Positions 1 through 10,645 of a stretch of DNA of 64,000 nt are shown here, piece by piece; within the stretch, counting starts at the first letter, position 1, and each line of letters opens with the position of its first letter. The position numbers and the translations under genes were made by a program. The DNA is taken from positions 24,130,395 to 24,194,394 of the forward strand of contig NC_065878.1 in the NCBI RefSeq assembly GCF_933775445.1, in the 5' to 3' direction. This stretch comes from Argentina anserina. Its lineage: Eukaryota; Streptophyta; Magnoliopsida; Rosales; Rosaceae. The notes under the pieces were generated by a model, which did not search any database, had not been told where the DNA came from, and worked only from the letters and a program-made list of their open reading frames with translations.

Positions 1-1735
1 TGAATAGTGAATCACCAAATTTAAGACATGATTGTAAGCAAATTAAAATTTTAAAAACTGATTTAAGTTGAGAGAATAACAAAAAAAACAAGATACAAAG
101 AAAATGAATGAGCAATTAAATAAAAAAAGAAGATATAATAAGATAAACAAATATTTATAATCAATAATAATTAAGCACATAAATACAAAAAATGACACGA
201 ATCGAGTCGAGCCGGCACTATTGATAAGAAAAAGTGGGAGACTAGAGTAACTATATCAATTTGAGACTTGGATGAACAGATTGGCGAAAAAGATACGAAG
301 GGAAGTGAAAGAAACACAAGACAGGGCTTGAATTGAAGGTGGAAAGAGGAAGAATTTTTGGATTTTTGGAATCAAACAAAATCCACAACCGCCACCACCA
401 CCTACCAGCTCTCTATTCTGAAGAAGAAAATGCCAGGCAAAGTAAAAACCAGTGGAAACTGGAAAGAAGAAGTTCCACCGAATATCTATAGTAATTAAAA
501 ATAATTAAACAAACAGAAGATAATAGGTTTCAATCAAATTTACTCTACCGTTAGATCTGAATTGGCTTCATCCAAGGGTTATTGACTAAATTTTCCAATT
601 GATATCTGCAGGTTCATCTATATAATAGTCAAACACAACTAGGTAACTAGGCAAGCTGGTGTGTGCATCAGTCATGTATATTTTATACGTCCAGAACTGT
701 TACTCGATGCAGCAGCCTTTACGTCATTGATTACGTACTCCCGGAGCTTTGAGGTTAAATTTATGGGCCCTCAAATAAGCGCCCTTAATCGCAATATGCT
801 AGATATATTGTGATTTTAATGTCAGCTGATAACATCAGACGTACGCATTCGTTCCTTAATTTGCCTACCAAATAGTGTCTCCAAAACTAATGTTTTCATC
901 AAATGGATCGATCTTACATGCTCAATGATCAAGGATAAAAACGTGACCAGATCTCCGTCTAATTAAGGCATAATCACGTGACTAATTATCCCACTCACAC
1001 ATCCTAATTAACCTTACCTTGCTGAATGGATTTTGACATCTGAACCCAGATGTTACTTAATACGTAATATAGCCTTTTAACCTAGCGAGCTAGCTTTCTA
1101 ACTTGGATGTCTTTAGGCTTTAGCTAGGTATTTAGTTCACACCACGCATTAGATGTTATAAATAAAAAGCACTCGTCAAGTTTCTCACCAAAACAAAGTA
1201 CTCGTCAAATTAATTTTAGTATATAGTTACTAACAAGGAAGTAATCGTAGAGTGCCGCAATAGTATGATATAGTTTCAGTAAATCCACATACTATACGTA
1301 CCTTCAGTGGCAAAACCAGATTCAAACCTTAAGGAGGTCTAAATATAAAACATGATAGTTTATGAATTTCAATTTGCATGATAGTTTATGAATTTCAATT
1401 TGCATGCATGTCTAGGCCATATATATAGCTTTACTCATATATATATGTCCAACCTATATATAGCTCTTTCTAAGAACTAATATTTCAAGTTTTCATTCGA
1501 AAACAGAAAACAAAATCTGATATTCCCTCAAATTATTTTCCAAAGCTATATATATTCCCAGTATGACTATCTTTTGTTCATCAGTAGTTAAATACGTACA
1601 TGTGTATGCATGCATGACATTAGATAGGTACGTGCTATTATATCTGGACCGCGAATGAATATACCTAATGAATACCTTACCTTGTCTACTTAATTGGAGC
1701 GGAGGTTTGAATTACTAGCTTGTCGATCGTACGCG
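1..1735. other. AT-rich intergenic sequence
   Basis: No open reading frame or exon-like segment that I can support occurs here. The stretch is AT-rich and contains many short palindromic motifs such as CATGCATG and ACGTACGT. Its last part may hold the former promoter of the MYB fragment that follows. The only clear structure is a 26-bp tandem duplication at 1351-1402, listed separately. Confidence 0.6.
1351..1402. repeat. 26-bp tandem duplication, third copy beyond the MYB fragment
   Basis: A 26-bp unit starting CATGATAGTTTATGAATTTC is present twice head to tail (1351-1376 and 1377-1402). A longer diverged copy that includes the following bases (GCATGCATGTCTAGGCCA) recurs at 2063-2106, just past the MYB fragment. 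The MYB remnant therefore sits between two direct repeats of roughly 43 bp. Confidence 0.85.
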
Positions 1736-1737
1736 TA

Positions 1738-2050
1738 ATGGGGAGATCAGCATGCATGTGGTGGTGAAAATGGGTTAAAGAAAGGGCCGTGGACAGCAGA
1801 AGAAGATGAAAAGCTAGTAGAGTACGTGGAGAGGTGCGGTGGCGATGGGGATCATCATCATCAACGATGCGGAATTAGTTGGAGACTAGTGCCAAAACTT
1901 GCAGGTTTGAAGAGGTGTGGAAAGAGCTGCAGGCTACGATGGACCAACTATCTGAGGCCTGAAATCAAGAGGGGAAATTTCTCCCACGAAGAAGAGCATA
2001 CCATCATCAATCTCCATAAAATTATGGGAAACAAGTATTCATTTAATCAG
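1738..2050 (+). pseudogene. R2R3-MYB transcription factor fragment, frameshifted
   Basis: The sequence encodes the start of a plant R2R3-MYB DNA-binding domain. The ATG at 1738 reads MGRSAC and then goes out of frame. One extra A after the TGC codon is enough to explain the shift, because the next frame continues [18 protein letters not shown] and then the R2 helices ([26 protein letters not shown]). R3 starts ([17 protein letters not shown]) and stops after MGNK. The usual first MYB intron, which interrupts the codons after LAG, is absent; the exon junction GCAG/GTTTG is continuous. The coding sequence ends in AACAA followed by GTATTC, exactly where the usual second intron begins. The third exon (rest of R3 and the activation region) is not found downstream; a hAT element lies there instead. 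Family knowledge says both repeats are needed for DNA binding, so this is most likely non-functional. Confidence 0.75.
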
Positions 2051-2099
2051 GCTACTTCGTTTACATGATTTTTTATGAATTTCAATTTGCATGCATGTC

Positions 2100-2675
2100 T
2101 AGGCCAGCAGGGCCGCCCTGAGATTTTCGAGGTTATAGGCGGAGCGAAAAGATGGGGCTCTTTACTTTTTAATGTAGTCAAAATTTTTTTTCTATGAACA
2201 TAACATAGTTTGTGAATTGAAATTTACACAAGATTTACCTTCAAGTTGAATTTACTAGTTTTTTTTTTCGAGGAGCCCCCTAACACAATCGTTAGGAAAT
2301 AAATCAAGCTTAATAGTTGAATTTAAATTGTTTTTTCTCTATTGCCCAATTCCTAAATATGTTGGAAACTAAAAAAGAAAAAAAATCATAGAATAGCAAA
2401 TGACGAACAATTACAATAAAATAATAATAATTATAAATATAGCAGACGAAATAATAAAATTAAAATATGACTTGTATAAAACTAACAAGAATTAACTAGA
2501 ACTCAGAATTGTAGTTGTAAAAAAAAATTAAAAAAATCTAAAACTCTCTAGTTCACTTTAACCTTATTATATATAAATAATATTATTTTTAACTAAAAAA
2601 TATACATGATTTTTTTAGTGACTTACTTAGGTTAGGGGCTCTAGGTGGCCTGTCACGGCCGGCCCTGTAGGCCAG
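2100..2675. mobile_element. Non-autonomous hAT transposon with 8-bp target duplication
   Basis: The element spans 2108-2667 (560 bp) and is flanked by the perfect 8-bp direct repeat TAGGCCAG (2100-2107 and 2668-2675). Its ends are inverted: the left end begins CAGGGCCGCC and the right end, read on the other strand, begins CAGGGCCGGCC. An 8-bp duplication and a CAGGG terminus are diagnostic of the hAT superfamily. The interior is AT-rich and has no transposase reading frame, so mobility would need a transposase supplied from elsewhere. The intact target duplication indicates that the insertion is fairly recent. It lies a few tens of bases past the MYB fragment. Confidence 0.85.
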
Positions 2676-2738
2676 GCTCTAAATTTAGACAGTACTGATG
2701 GATTTGTAGATGGTCCGCAATAGCAAGCAACCTTCCAG

Positions 2739-2814
2739 GAAGGATTACAACGAAATCAAAGTACGCAACATGGAGTGAAGGATTACAACGAAATCAAAGT
2801 ACGCAACATGGAGT
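2739..2814. repeat. 38-bp perfect tandem duplication
   Basis: Two adjacent identical 38-bp units occupy 2739-2776 and 2777-2814, each starting GAAGGATTACAACGAAATC. No coding role is visible. It looks like a local slippage or repair duplication. Confidence 0.9.
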
Positions 2815-3653
2815 GAGTACGTACTATATATTCCATGTTTCCTTCAATTAGCAAAGTACGTAGCCAGCTTGAATTTAACCTATTATAAGAAATATTTCTT
2901 GTTTCTCTAATTTCTTTTGCCGTTTTTCACAATTCTTGCATTTATAGCTTGGCATCTTTGTATATACGGGCAAACGGCCAAGCGAGTAAAATAGTTTGAA
3001 GATTCAATTGTCATTTAAAACGGTTCGAAATGTAACCAAATGTTCGCTCGACAGACTCAAAATGTAGAAACTTAAATTACTTAGATGCAAATAATCAAAT
3101 TATGAGCTTGTTAATAGATAATACGATAAAATTGACACATTTCAATATTTTAAAAGTTCGAGTGAATTTATAAAAAGACCTTTATAAACACTCACAAATG
3201 AAATAAACAACTGGTTTTAAAAAAGTGAATATTGACCAAAACTCATGTACTATAGCGAGGACTACGCCGAAATTGGGCAAAATTTGAAACAAAACAGAAA
3301 ATAAGACTTCATTAGGATAGGAGCTCCAATGTTCATAAGATGACTGAAAAATGTTTTAGCCTTTAAAGGTTCGCTCAACAACACGAAACATACAAACTTG
3401 AATTGCTTAATCAATCAAGCAAGTGTGAGCCCGATCCTCGATAGTTTGATATAATTGCTTAACATTGAATATGTGCTGATTAAGGGAGCAGAGATGTGAA
3501 ATTCAAAAGTAACATTTTATTAGTTATTCAGCATTTCACTTGTTAGCTAAATTGCAAACCAAAAACTCTAGTAAGAAGAGGTATGGATGCATTATGCCTT
3601 GAAAAGTAGTACATCCTCAACGAGACTTGCTCTAATTAAACCACCTGGGTTCT
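2815..3653. other. Intergenic sequence downstream of ITPK1
   Basis: AT-rich sequence with no supported exon. Its right end should hold the 3' untranslated region of the minus-strand kinase gene that stops at 3654. Confidence 0.5.
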
Positions 3654-4577
3654 TCATTCTGGCTGAGAGGGTGACTTCTTGGAAAGCACAGCCAAGAAGA
3701 AGTCTGTCAAAAGATGCTCAAAGTTGTGGAGTTTGGCATAGCCTGGGAAGTAATTGATGTCAATAACATAGTAGCTGTGCTTGTCATTGGAATCCCTGAT
3801 GACATCGAAGTTGAAGAAATTGAGTTTGAGGCCGTCGCTGATGGCCTTGGCCAGCTCCTCCACAAACCCAGGTGGCGGCATCTCAACACCCTCAATGTTA
3901 ACCTCTTCATTCGAAATCTGGGAGAAGGGCATTACAACGGATGCCAATTTGGTGCGCTGCTCATCGGTGATATTGGGCAGCGACCGGCGCTTGACACATT
4001 CAGTATAATCGCCGATGACATACACCTTGAAGATGGTGCCTCCGTGGTTGACGAACTTCTGCAGCAGAATAGGGGTGTCCACCTTCTTGAGGCCATCGTT
4101 GCTGAACACCATAGACATTTGATGCGACTTGGCGCTGCCATTGGCTAGTAGAGGCTTGGCGATCAAGGGAAACTCCAAGCCCAGATCGGATTCTAATTCG
4201 GCAGAGTCGTGGATGAGCATCTGTTTGGGGACCCCGACATTCTCGGCCCGGGGGGCTTTAAATGCGGCGTTGATGACGTCGAGCATGGAGACCCGGTTGT
4301 GTAGGCGGGCTATGGATTCGGGGGGGTCGAGGATGACGGTGCGGGGATAGAGAGAGGAGAACTCCTTGAGCTGCTGATGCCATTGGTCGTCGTAGAGCTT
4401 GTGGATGATGCAATCGAAAGGTCCCTGCTGGGTCAAGGGCTTGCCGGAATCGACGGGGACCAGATCGATGCCGTTCTGTTGGGCGTGACTGATCAACGAT
4501 GGTTGGATGAAGGTCTGCTCTTTCTTGGGAGGAAAAGCGTAGCCGATGCGGTGACGTCGCCCGTTGCCGTTAGACAT
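3654..4577 (-). CDS. ITPK1: Inositol-tetrakisphosphate 1-kinase (ITPK1 type)
   Basis: This intronless gene encodes 307 residues, close to the roughly 320 of Arabidopsis ITPK1. The family phosphorylates inositol tris- and tetrakisphosphates with ATP and acts in phytate and inositol pyrophosphate synthesis, in the cytosol or nucleus. The protein begins MSNGNGRRHRIGYAFPPKKE, the usual N-terminal region of the family. It then carries the inositol-phosphate contact region near HNRVSMLDVI and an ATP-grasp fold. Conserved ATP-grasp pieces are PLIAKPLLANGSAKSHQM (near residue 136), LLQKFVNHGGTIFKVYVIG, and the metal-binding end YYVIDINYFPGY. The ATG at 4577 is the only sensible start and a TATA-like run lies about 60 bp upstream. 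All motifs are intact, so the gene is probably functional. The long plus-strand frames over it are antisense shadows. Confidence 0.95.
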   Translation of the reverse strand: MSNGNGRRHRIGYAFPPKKEQTFIQPSLISHAQQNGIDLVPVDSGKPLTQQGPFDCIIHKLYDDQWHQQLKEFSSLYPRTVILDPPESIARLHNRVSMLDVINAAFKAPRAENVGVPKQMLIHDSAELESDLGLEFPLIAKPLLANGSAKSHQMSMVFSNDGLKKVDTPILLQKFVNHGGTIFKVYVIGDYTECVKRRSLPNITDEQRTKLASVVMPFSQISNEEVNIEGVEMPPPGFVEELAKAISDGLKLNFFNFDVIRDSNDKHSYYVIDINYFPGYAKLHNFEHLLTDFFLAVLSKKSPSQPE

Positions 4578-4637
4578 TGTTTTCGATCAATTTGGTATTC
4601 GAGAGAGAGGTGGGAGAGTTGGGTAGCAGCGAGAGTG

Positions 4638-4649
4638 TATATATATATA
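4638..4649 (-). promoter_or_regulatory. Putative TATA box of ITPK1
   Basis: An alternating TA run, TATATATATATA on either strand, lies about 60-70 bp upstream of the ITPK1 start codon. This is a plausible TATA box, with transcription starting about 30 bp nearer the gene. Alternating TA is also common by chance in this DNA. Confidence 0.4.
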
Positions 4650-4659
4650 GTTAGAGATA

Positions 4660-5443
4660 TGTCACGCTGAAGTTGGTGCTATGTTTTCGGTTGGTCCAAA
4701 CCTTGTATCGGTCGACCTGAGTTTATAGATACGTCGTCAAATAAAACACGTACTGAAGAGAGCGGTGCGGAACGAATCGGATTCAGATGCTCGCCCACTT
4801 GTAATCCTCGGTGAATCAGAGTTTTTTAAACCCAAAAGGTCAACCGCGTCGGGCTCATGGAATCCCACCTTGCACATATTACCAAATTTTAACTCTGAAA
4901 GAAGCAGAACAAATCCACTTTCTGAGATGCGAAATTGGTAGCAAAGATGGGGATGGCTGGAATCTGATTCCCCTTCTTTTCCTTTCACCACCCAATCGGT
5001 TGAGATAACCTAATAAAGACAACAGGATTTCTTCTTGTCTCTCTTAGTCAGGTAGTGTAAGACTTGGTCCTTCAGTTATAGCATTCAAATCAATGTGTCT
5101 TTTGCTAACCTTTCTGACGATTTGATGCACTTCTTTGTTCTATCTAGTGCCATTTGAGTTTTAGCTCTTTCCAGTTCATGAGTTGATTCCAACAAAATCA
5201 CTCCCCACAGAAATGACACAAAGCCTCCTACCCACAATAATAACAAACAACAACATATACATTATCTTGGATAATTCAAACAGTTCTTCGACCACCACTA
5301 GCACCCGCCTGTTAATTGTGGACTGCTGAAACCTACAGTCCTTAACTTAAGCACTTCAGTTCTGTTCACTTTGCCTCCACCTTTTAAAGTACATGGATAA
5401 GTAAACATCACTCATTGTGAAAATAGAGAAGGAATAGTTTGAG
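4660..5443. other. Intergenic sequence between ITPK1 and FRS4
   Basis: No exon that I can support. The left part is the ITPK1 promoter and the right part should be the 3' untranslated region of the FRS4-like gene, whose stop codon is at 5444-5446. Confidence 0.5.
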
Positions 5444-8389
5444 TTACTGAGGGAGACGGTTTTCCTGCACAGGAGTTGAAGATTCCATGTTATGGAACTG
5501 TACCGGTGCAACATTTTGAAACATTGATGGCACCATATTATGCAACTGTGGAGGAACCCCGTTATGTAGCTGCATCAGCATAGGCGGCCTAGTGTTTCCA
5601 GAAACTTGATGCTACAAGAAGAAAGGAACGAGTTTCTGTTAATGTTAATACTATAATCAACTTGCACGCACCAACTTCTATTTTCATTTCATAACCGAAA
5701 AGCTCCATACAAAATACGACCCTAGTCACCAGTCGCCATTAATATGGTATAAATTTCGAAACTTTACAACACACCAATTTATTTAGGAAATCCCCCTGAT
5801 ACATTTACAAGGTCAAATACGCCCAGATTCAGTTTTTCAAAGTAGGGGCGAAACCTAACCAGAAGAGCCTGTGAACATCTTCACTTCTTTCTATTTTGTG
5901 CTAGCTTTATTTGATCCATTATTAAAATTATGTTTGCAACAAGATCATGGGTCCTCTTTTGGGAAAAAAGAAAAGAAAACGAAGTATCTTGTTATCATAA
6001 ATTAGTATGAAAGTTACAACATCAAAATCAAAGCAGAAAAAAAAAATGGCAACTCTCACTAAGGAATTTTTTAGTAAAGATGGGAGGTAGCATGACATAC
6101 CATGTTATGAAAGTTCTCTTGCGCTCCAACTCTCGACCCTTCCAGCTGAGGTACCTGTATGCGAATTAAGCAGAATATATCGTTCACATTAATGCATCCA
6201 AAAGATTTTTGAAGAATATATGCAAGTAAGCCTTATTATATGTCACCATTTTTTACCTTTCCTTTCCCACGCCTCGACACCACCTTCCCAGTCCCACCTC
6301 TTCTAGGAGTTTTGTTAGCAGTGCTCAGTTTAGAACCAGAATTCTTGTTATCAGATGTGATACCACACTGACTCTCTTCAACACCACAAATACTATCTAT
6401 CACTGTGTCATTAGGTTTCGCATTGATTTCAACAGAGGTCGTCGAACTTGTGATTTGCTTCAAAGCTTCTTTTATGGCACATAAAGCTACATCATAACTC
6501 TCCTGAGATAGTGATCCTTCTTCACCCAATATAATGGCTCGTCGACATAAATCATTATAACGACGGACCTTAGATTGAACCTCATCCAATTTTTCGCCAA
6601 TGGCATGCCTGCTCATAGCAGTATTTGTCCACCGCTGCAAAACATATTTGGCAGGTATGGTGAAAACACCAGACATTTGGAGAACAACAATAGCATGTCT
6701 GCAGAGATAGCCTTTATATTCAAATGAATGGCACAAACAACATATATCTGACTTCGATTCGTTCCACTCTACCGTATAATTCTGTTCATCTTCAATGTCT
6801 TTTACACAATATGTTGTGGTTGTTATGTCTTCACTTTCTTTCTTGAGATGACAGGCAGCTGCTCCCAAAACCTCCACTTGAAAGTTTTTAAAAACTTCCT
6901 GTGTGTACACCAGTGCTAGTTGCTTCTCAAAAGGTGATGGAGACTTCAATTCGGGCGTTTCATGCCAGGCATCAAAATTTGCTTTTGCTTCCTCTTCGTA
7001 CCTATCTTCAAGAATTACCCTGTACCTTTCCATAAACTCTGGTACTGAAGTTTCCACTTGGACATATTTGTCAAATGATGAATTCAAACTTGTGGACCGC
7101 GAAGTTGGAGACAATCCAGCAAAGGATACATCTCTCATGAAAGTGGGCACCCAATGAGTACGATCTTCATACAAGGACCGAATCCATTCAATGTCTCTAA
7201 GATTATACTTATTAAGCAGTTTCCACCATCTCTTCTCAAATTGTTCTTCTGACCAGGACTTAAAAATACACTTGTTAAACTTAGCCATAAACGTATCAAT
7301 CCACATGCTCAAAAACTCGAGCTGCCCATGTATTTTCTCTATTATATGCCACAAAGAAAAGCAATGTCGTGTGCCTGGAAATACTGCTCCAATAGCCGCT
7401 TTGATGGCGTCGTTCTGGTCGGAGAGCATCACTCGAGGAGCTTGATCTCCCATTGCTATTAACCATGTCTGCATCAACCACACAAAAGTATAAACCGTTT
7501 CATCCGCAATCAATGCACAGCCCAGTAATGTGGGCTGAATATGATGGTTTGCTCCTATAAAAAGAACCAGAGGAACTTTATACTTGTTTGTGAAGTATGC
7601 GGTGTCGAAGAAAACAACATCACCGAAGTTGGTGTAGTCTTCCATCCCTTTGGAGTCTACCCAGAACACATTTCTCAACCGGTGCTCTTCGTTTAGATCA
7701 ACTGCATAGTAGAATTTCGGATTCTCTTCTTGCATGCGCATTAAGCATTCCAGCAGCACTTGAGCATCCCCCGACTCTAAAGACAAGAAACGTCCCTTAT
7801 CATGCTGATTTCTCAAATAACTCTCTAAACAATCAACATTGTGATAGGCACTGAATAAGCTGGACACTGAATTAACATTCTTCCGTCTTCGCATTCTAAC
7901 ATCGTTATTCTTAAGTGGGTCTGCATTTCTATGGCTGCGAAAGAAATGTGCTTGTGCCGGTAAAAGTTCATGGTTGTGCTCCTTAACAAAACTATAAACA
8001 TACCAATTACCATTGGGCCTGCGCTTGACATGCATACTTGCCTTGCAACCAATTTTCGGGGAAGGCCGAGGATTGATGGCATCATCAGACTGCTGCTTGT
8101 TTCCATATCTTATGCATGAGAATTTGGCATCAATGAACTCTTTGGAGGCCCTAGATCGACGACTGCTCAATTTCGCAGTGCCGAAACCCACAGACTTGGC
8201 ATATGCTTTGTAATAATCATATGCAGCTTCATGGGATTCAAACTCCATGGCATCATGAGGGTCCTCCACAATTGAATCCATCACTGCTGTTGGTGGTGTG
8301 GGAAAATTTAGATCCACTCTGCACTTACCATCCACCTCACCAACTTCAAAACTGCTGGTAATTGACCTAAAGCTGTTCATATGTCCCAT
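5444..8389 (-). CDS. FRS4: FAR1-related sequence 4-like protein
   Basis: Proposed coding exons are 6257-8389, 6101-6154 and 5444-5611, giving 784 residues. All junctions are GT-AG and stay in frame (AAG/GTAAAA donor, then VPQLEGSRVG, then HQVSGNTRPP to LPQ-stop). FRS proteins are nuclear regulators descended from Mutator-type transposases. The N-terminal FAR1 zinc-binding region begins near residue 50 (FESHEAAYDYYKAYAKSVGF, CIRYG, CKASMHVKRR, HNHEL). The MULE-type core follows (VVFFDTAYFTNKYKVPLV, LSDQNDAIKAAI, TRHCFSLWHI). A SWIM zinc finger sits near residue 570 with pattern CxCx(n)CRH (CCLCHSFEYKGYLCRHAIVV). The name FRS4 rests on close remembered similarity to Arabidopsis At1g76320. An internal ATG (MDSIVED) matches the Arabidopsis start better, so the true start may be 37 codons downstream. 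The short C-terminal exons are my reconstruction. Confidence 0.88.
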
Positions 8390-8724
8390 AAATGCTCAAC
8401 AAAACTTTTTCCCATGAACAAAAGATTAAGAATTGGCTCAGGTTTCCCATCACCAAGAGTGCCTACATCATATAATCTGCAATTAAGAGTTTAACATGAA
8501 AATGAAGATTTATGCCATTTGAGTACCAAATTAAGAGAGATGAAGGAGAAGTAAGACTCACTTTGATACATAAATAACGGAGATCCGCATCCACTAAAGT
8601 TAGAGCTGCCTGCCTTGCCGTATCAGCCAACCTCTAACCCTCGTCTTCCTCCTCGTCCTCCCCAAACTTCGAATGAAGACGTGTGTTTTTGTTCTTTTGA
8701 AAAAAATAAAAGACGTGTCTTCAC

Positions 8725-8813
8725 AGGCCCAACTGTTTTTACAGGCTTAATTACAAACAAAAAAGTACTCGATAATTGGGCCTATAGTTAAGCCTGTAAA
8801 AACAGTTGGGCCT
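8725..8813. repeat. Perfect 26-bp inverted repeat (small fold-back)
   Basis: The arms 8725-8750 and 8788-8813 are exact reverse complements over 26 bp (left arm AGGCCCAACTGTTTTTACAG continuing GCTTAA). They are separated by 37 bp. The structure lies in the upstream region of the FRS4-like gene. It is probably a small MITE remnant. No target duplication is obvious. Confidence 0.85.
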
Positions 8814-9591
8814 ACGGAGGGCTGAACTACATGCCCAACTTTTAGAGACTGCTCACTCTGGGGAAGTGAGAATTGGGAAGAGGAGTGACAGATGAAACAA
8901 AGGAGAAGACAATCAACTGATCAAGGATATGTTCTGAAGATCCCTTCACTGCAGCAGCGTGACCCATGTGAGTGACGGTGGTCCGAACTGGGCTTTGGTT
9001 GGAAGGGGTGTAATTGTAAAAGACAAAGCTTTCCAAAACTTGAACTCCTCCCAACTCTCTCCATGGCGCAGCAATTCCAGGTACATAGATAGTTAGATAC
9101 ACTTGTGGCATTCTACTGAAGCTAAATACATTTCCTTTCCTCCATCATGTTCGTTCTCTATAACTTTTCATTGTCCTGGCTCTTAGAATCACTGTCTCGA
9201 CTTCCAATTTACGTAAGGGGAAATGTCAGTGGAGAAGCTCGTAAAATGTCCAAGTCACAATTTGGCAAACTCTTAAAACAGGTACGTTGGCTCTGCTAAA
9301 TCTGCTTACTGCTTAGTGCTTAGTGTTTACCATCCATCTGTAATGATCATTTGAGTCTAATATGATATGATTTACAGGCTACGAATCGCATATCATCCAT
9401 GTCGAAATATATGTTCATGATGGGGCTATTGGGTCATCACTAAAAGCTGGTGCCAAAGTTCGTGTTATAAGTGATAGCTCCTCTCCTCTATTGTCATTAC
9501 CCAACATCCTCTGGGGGACTTCTACCCGTGCAGTCTCTCATGATTCTCGTCCTCTAACAGTTTTTGTGGCTACTTCTATAAGATCTATTTT

Positions 9592-9603
9592 CACACACAC
9601 ACA

Positions 9604-9639
<36 letters not shown>
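9592..9639. repeat. (CA)n-(CT)n compound microsatellite
   Basis: A CA run is followed directly by a CT run of about 17 units. It lies inside an intron of the decayed PEPCK-like gene, just after its third exon. Confidence 0.9.
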
Positions 9640-9643
<4 letters not shown>

Positions 9644-9728
9644 CTAACATCATTGGCACCATTGCTTACATATCGTTTTATGTCAACCCTCTGTTCAAAT
9701 TGCCAATATTTAGTGAAGATCCCTCTGT

Positions 9729-10645
9729 TTTTTTTAAGAGTTTTTTTCACCAACAGTCCCTCAATTCTGGTGTACCTACCAATGTGATACCTCAACTCTT
9801 AATCGTACCAATGTGATACCCAGACTCTAGTATTGCTATCATTGAAGTACTTCCGTCAGTTTTTTTCAACTTTTCCGTTATCTTGGTGACGTGGCAAGTA
9901 CGTGAGGCCCACAAAGAGGGTTAAAAGACAAAATTAACCCTATCTGAGAGGAGCAATGTTTTTCCCGACCTTTACCTTGAGAAAGACACCCAACAATTCC
10001 AATTTTGGCGCCAATTTTCACTCCATACTCCTTAATTTGTGTCTCTTATCTAAACTAAAGAACTACCGCCAACCAGTCGACCACAATCTGATAAAACCTA
10101 GATTAATCTCATTTTCTATTTTTACCCTAGCACTTGTTAAACTAACAGAATAAATATAGAAATTCATATGGAACATCTCATTTCCACAATCTCATAAGAT
10201 GTTCCATATAAATTTCTATATTTATTATGTTAGTTTAATAAGTGTTAGGGTAAAAATAGAAAATGAGATTGATCTAGGTTTTATCAGATTGTGGTCGACT
10301 GGTTGGCGGTAGTTCTTTAGTTTAGATAAGAGACACAAATTAAGGAGTAGGGGGGAAAATTGGCGCCAAAATTGGAATTGTTGGGTGTCTTTCTCAAGGT
10401 AAAGGGCGGGAAAAACATTGCTCCTCTCAGATGAGGTTAATTTTGTCTTTTAACCCTCTTTGTGGGCCTCACGTACTTACCACGTCACCAAGATAACGGA
10501 AAAGTTGAAAAAAACTAACGGAAGTACTTCAATGATAGCAATACTAGAGTCTGGGTATCACATTGGTACGATTAAGAGTTGAGGTATCACATTGGTAGGT
10601 ACACCAGAATTGAGGGACTGTTGGTGAAAAAAACTCTTTTTTTAA
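9729..10645. mobile_element. 899-bp palindromic MULE-like fold-back element
   Basis: The element occupies 9738-10636 and is flanked by the 9-bp direct repeat TTTTTTTAA (9729-9737 and 10637-10645). It starts GAGTTTTTTTCACCAACAG and ends with the reverse complement. The two halves match almost over their full length, with only scattered substitutions, and meet near 10185. It is thus one giant inverted repeat with arms of about 450 bp. A 9-bp target duplication and very long terminal inverted repeats fit Mutator-like (MULE) fold-back elements. The A/T-only duplication makes the TSD less secure than in the hAT case. No transposase is encoded. A transcript across it would form a long hairpin. Confidence 0.85.

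Noticed and set aside
3714..4148. 144-codon plus-strand ORF over the kinase gene
   Set aside because: It is the exact antisense of ITPK1, has no domain, and exists because of codon bias on the other strand.
8842..9111. 89-codon minus-strand ORF
   Set aside because: The plus strand of the same interval contains the exon-like frame WALVGRGVIVKD that fits the decayed gene; the minus frame has no recognised similarity.
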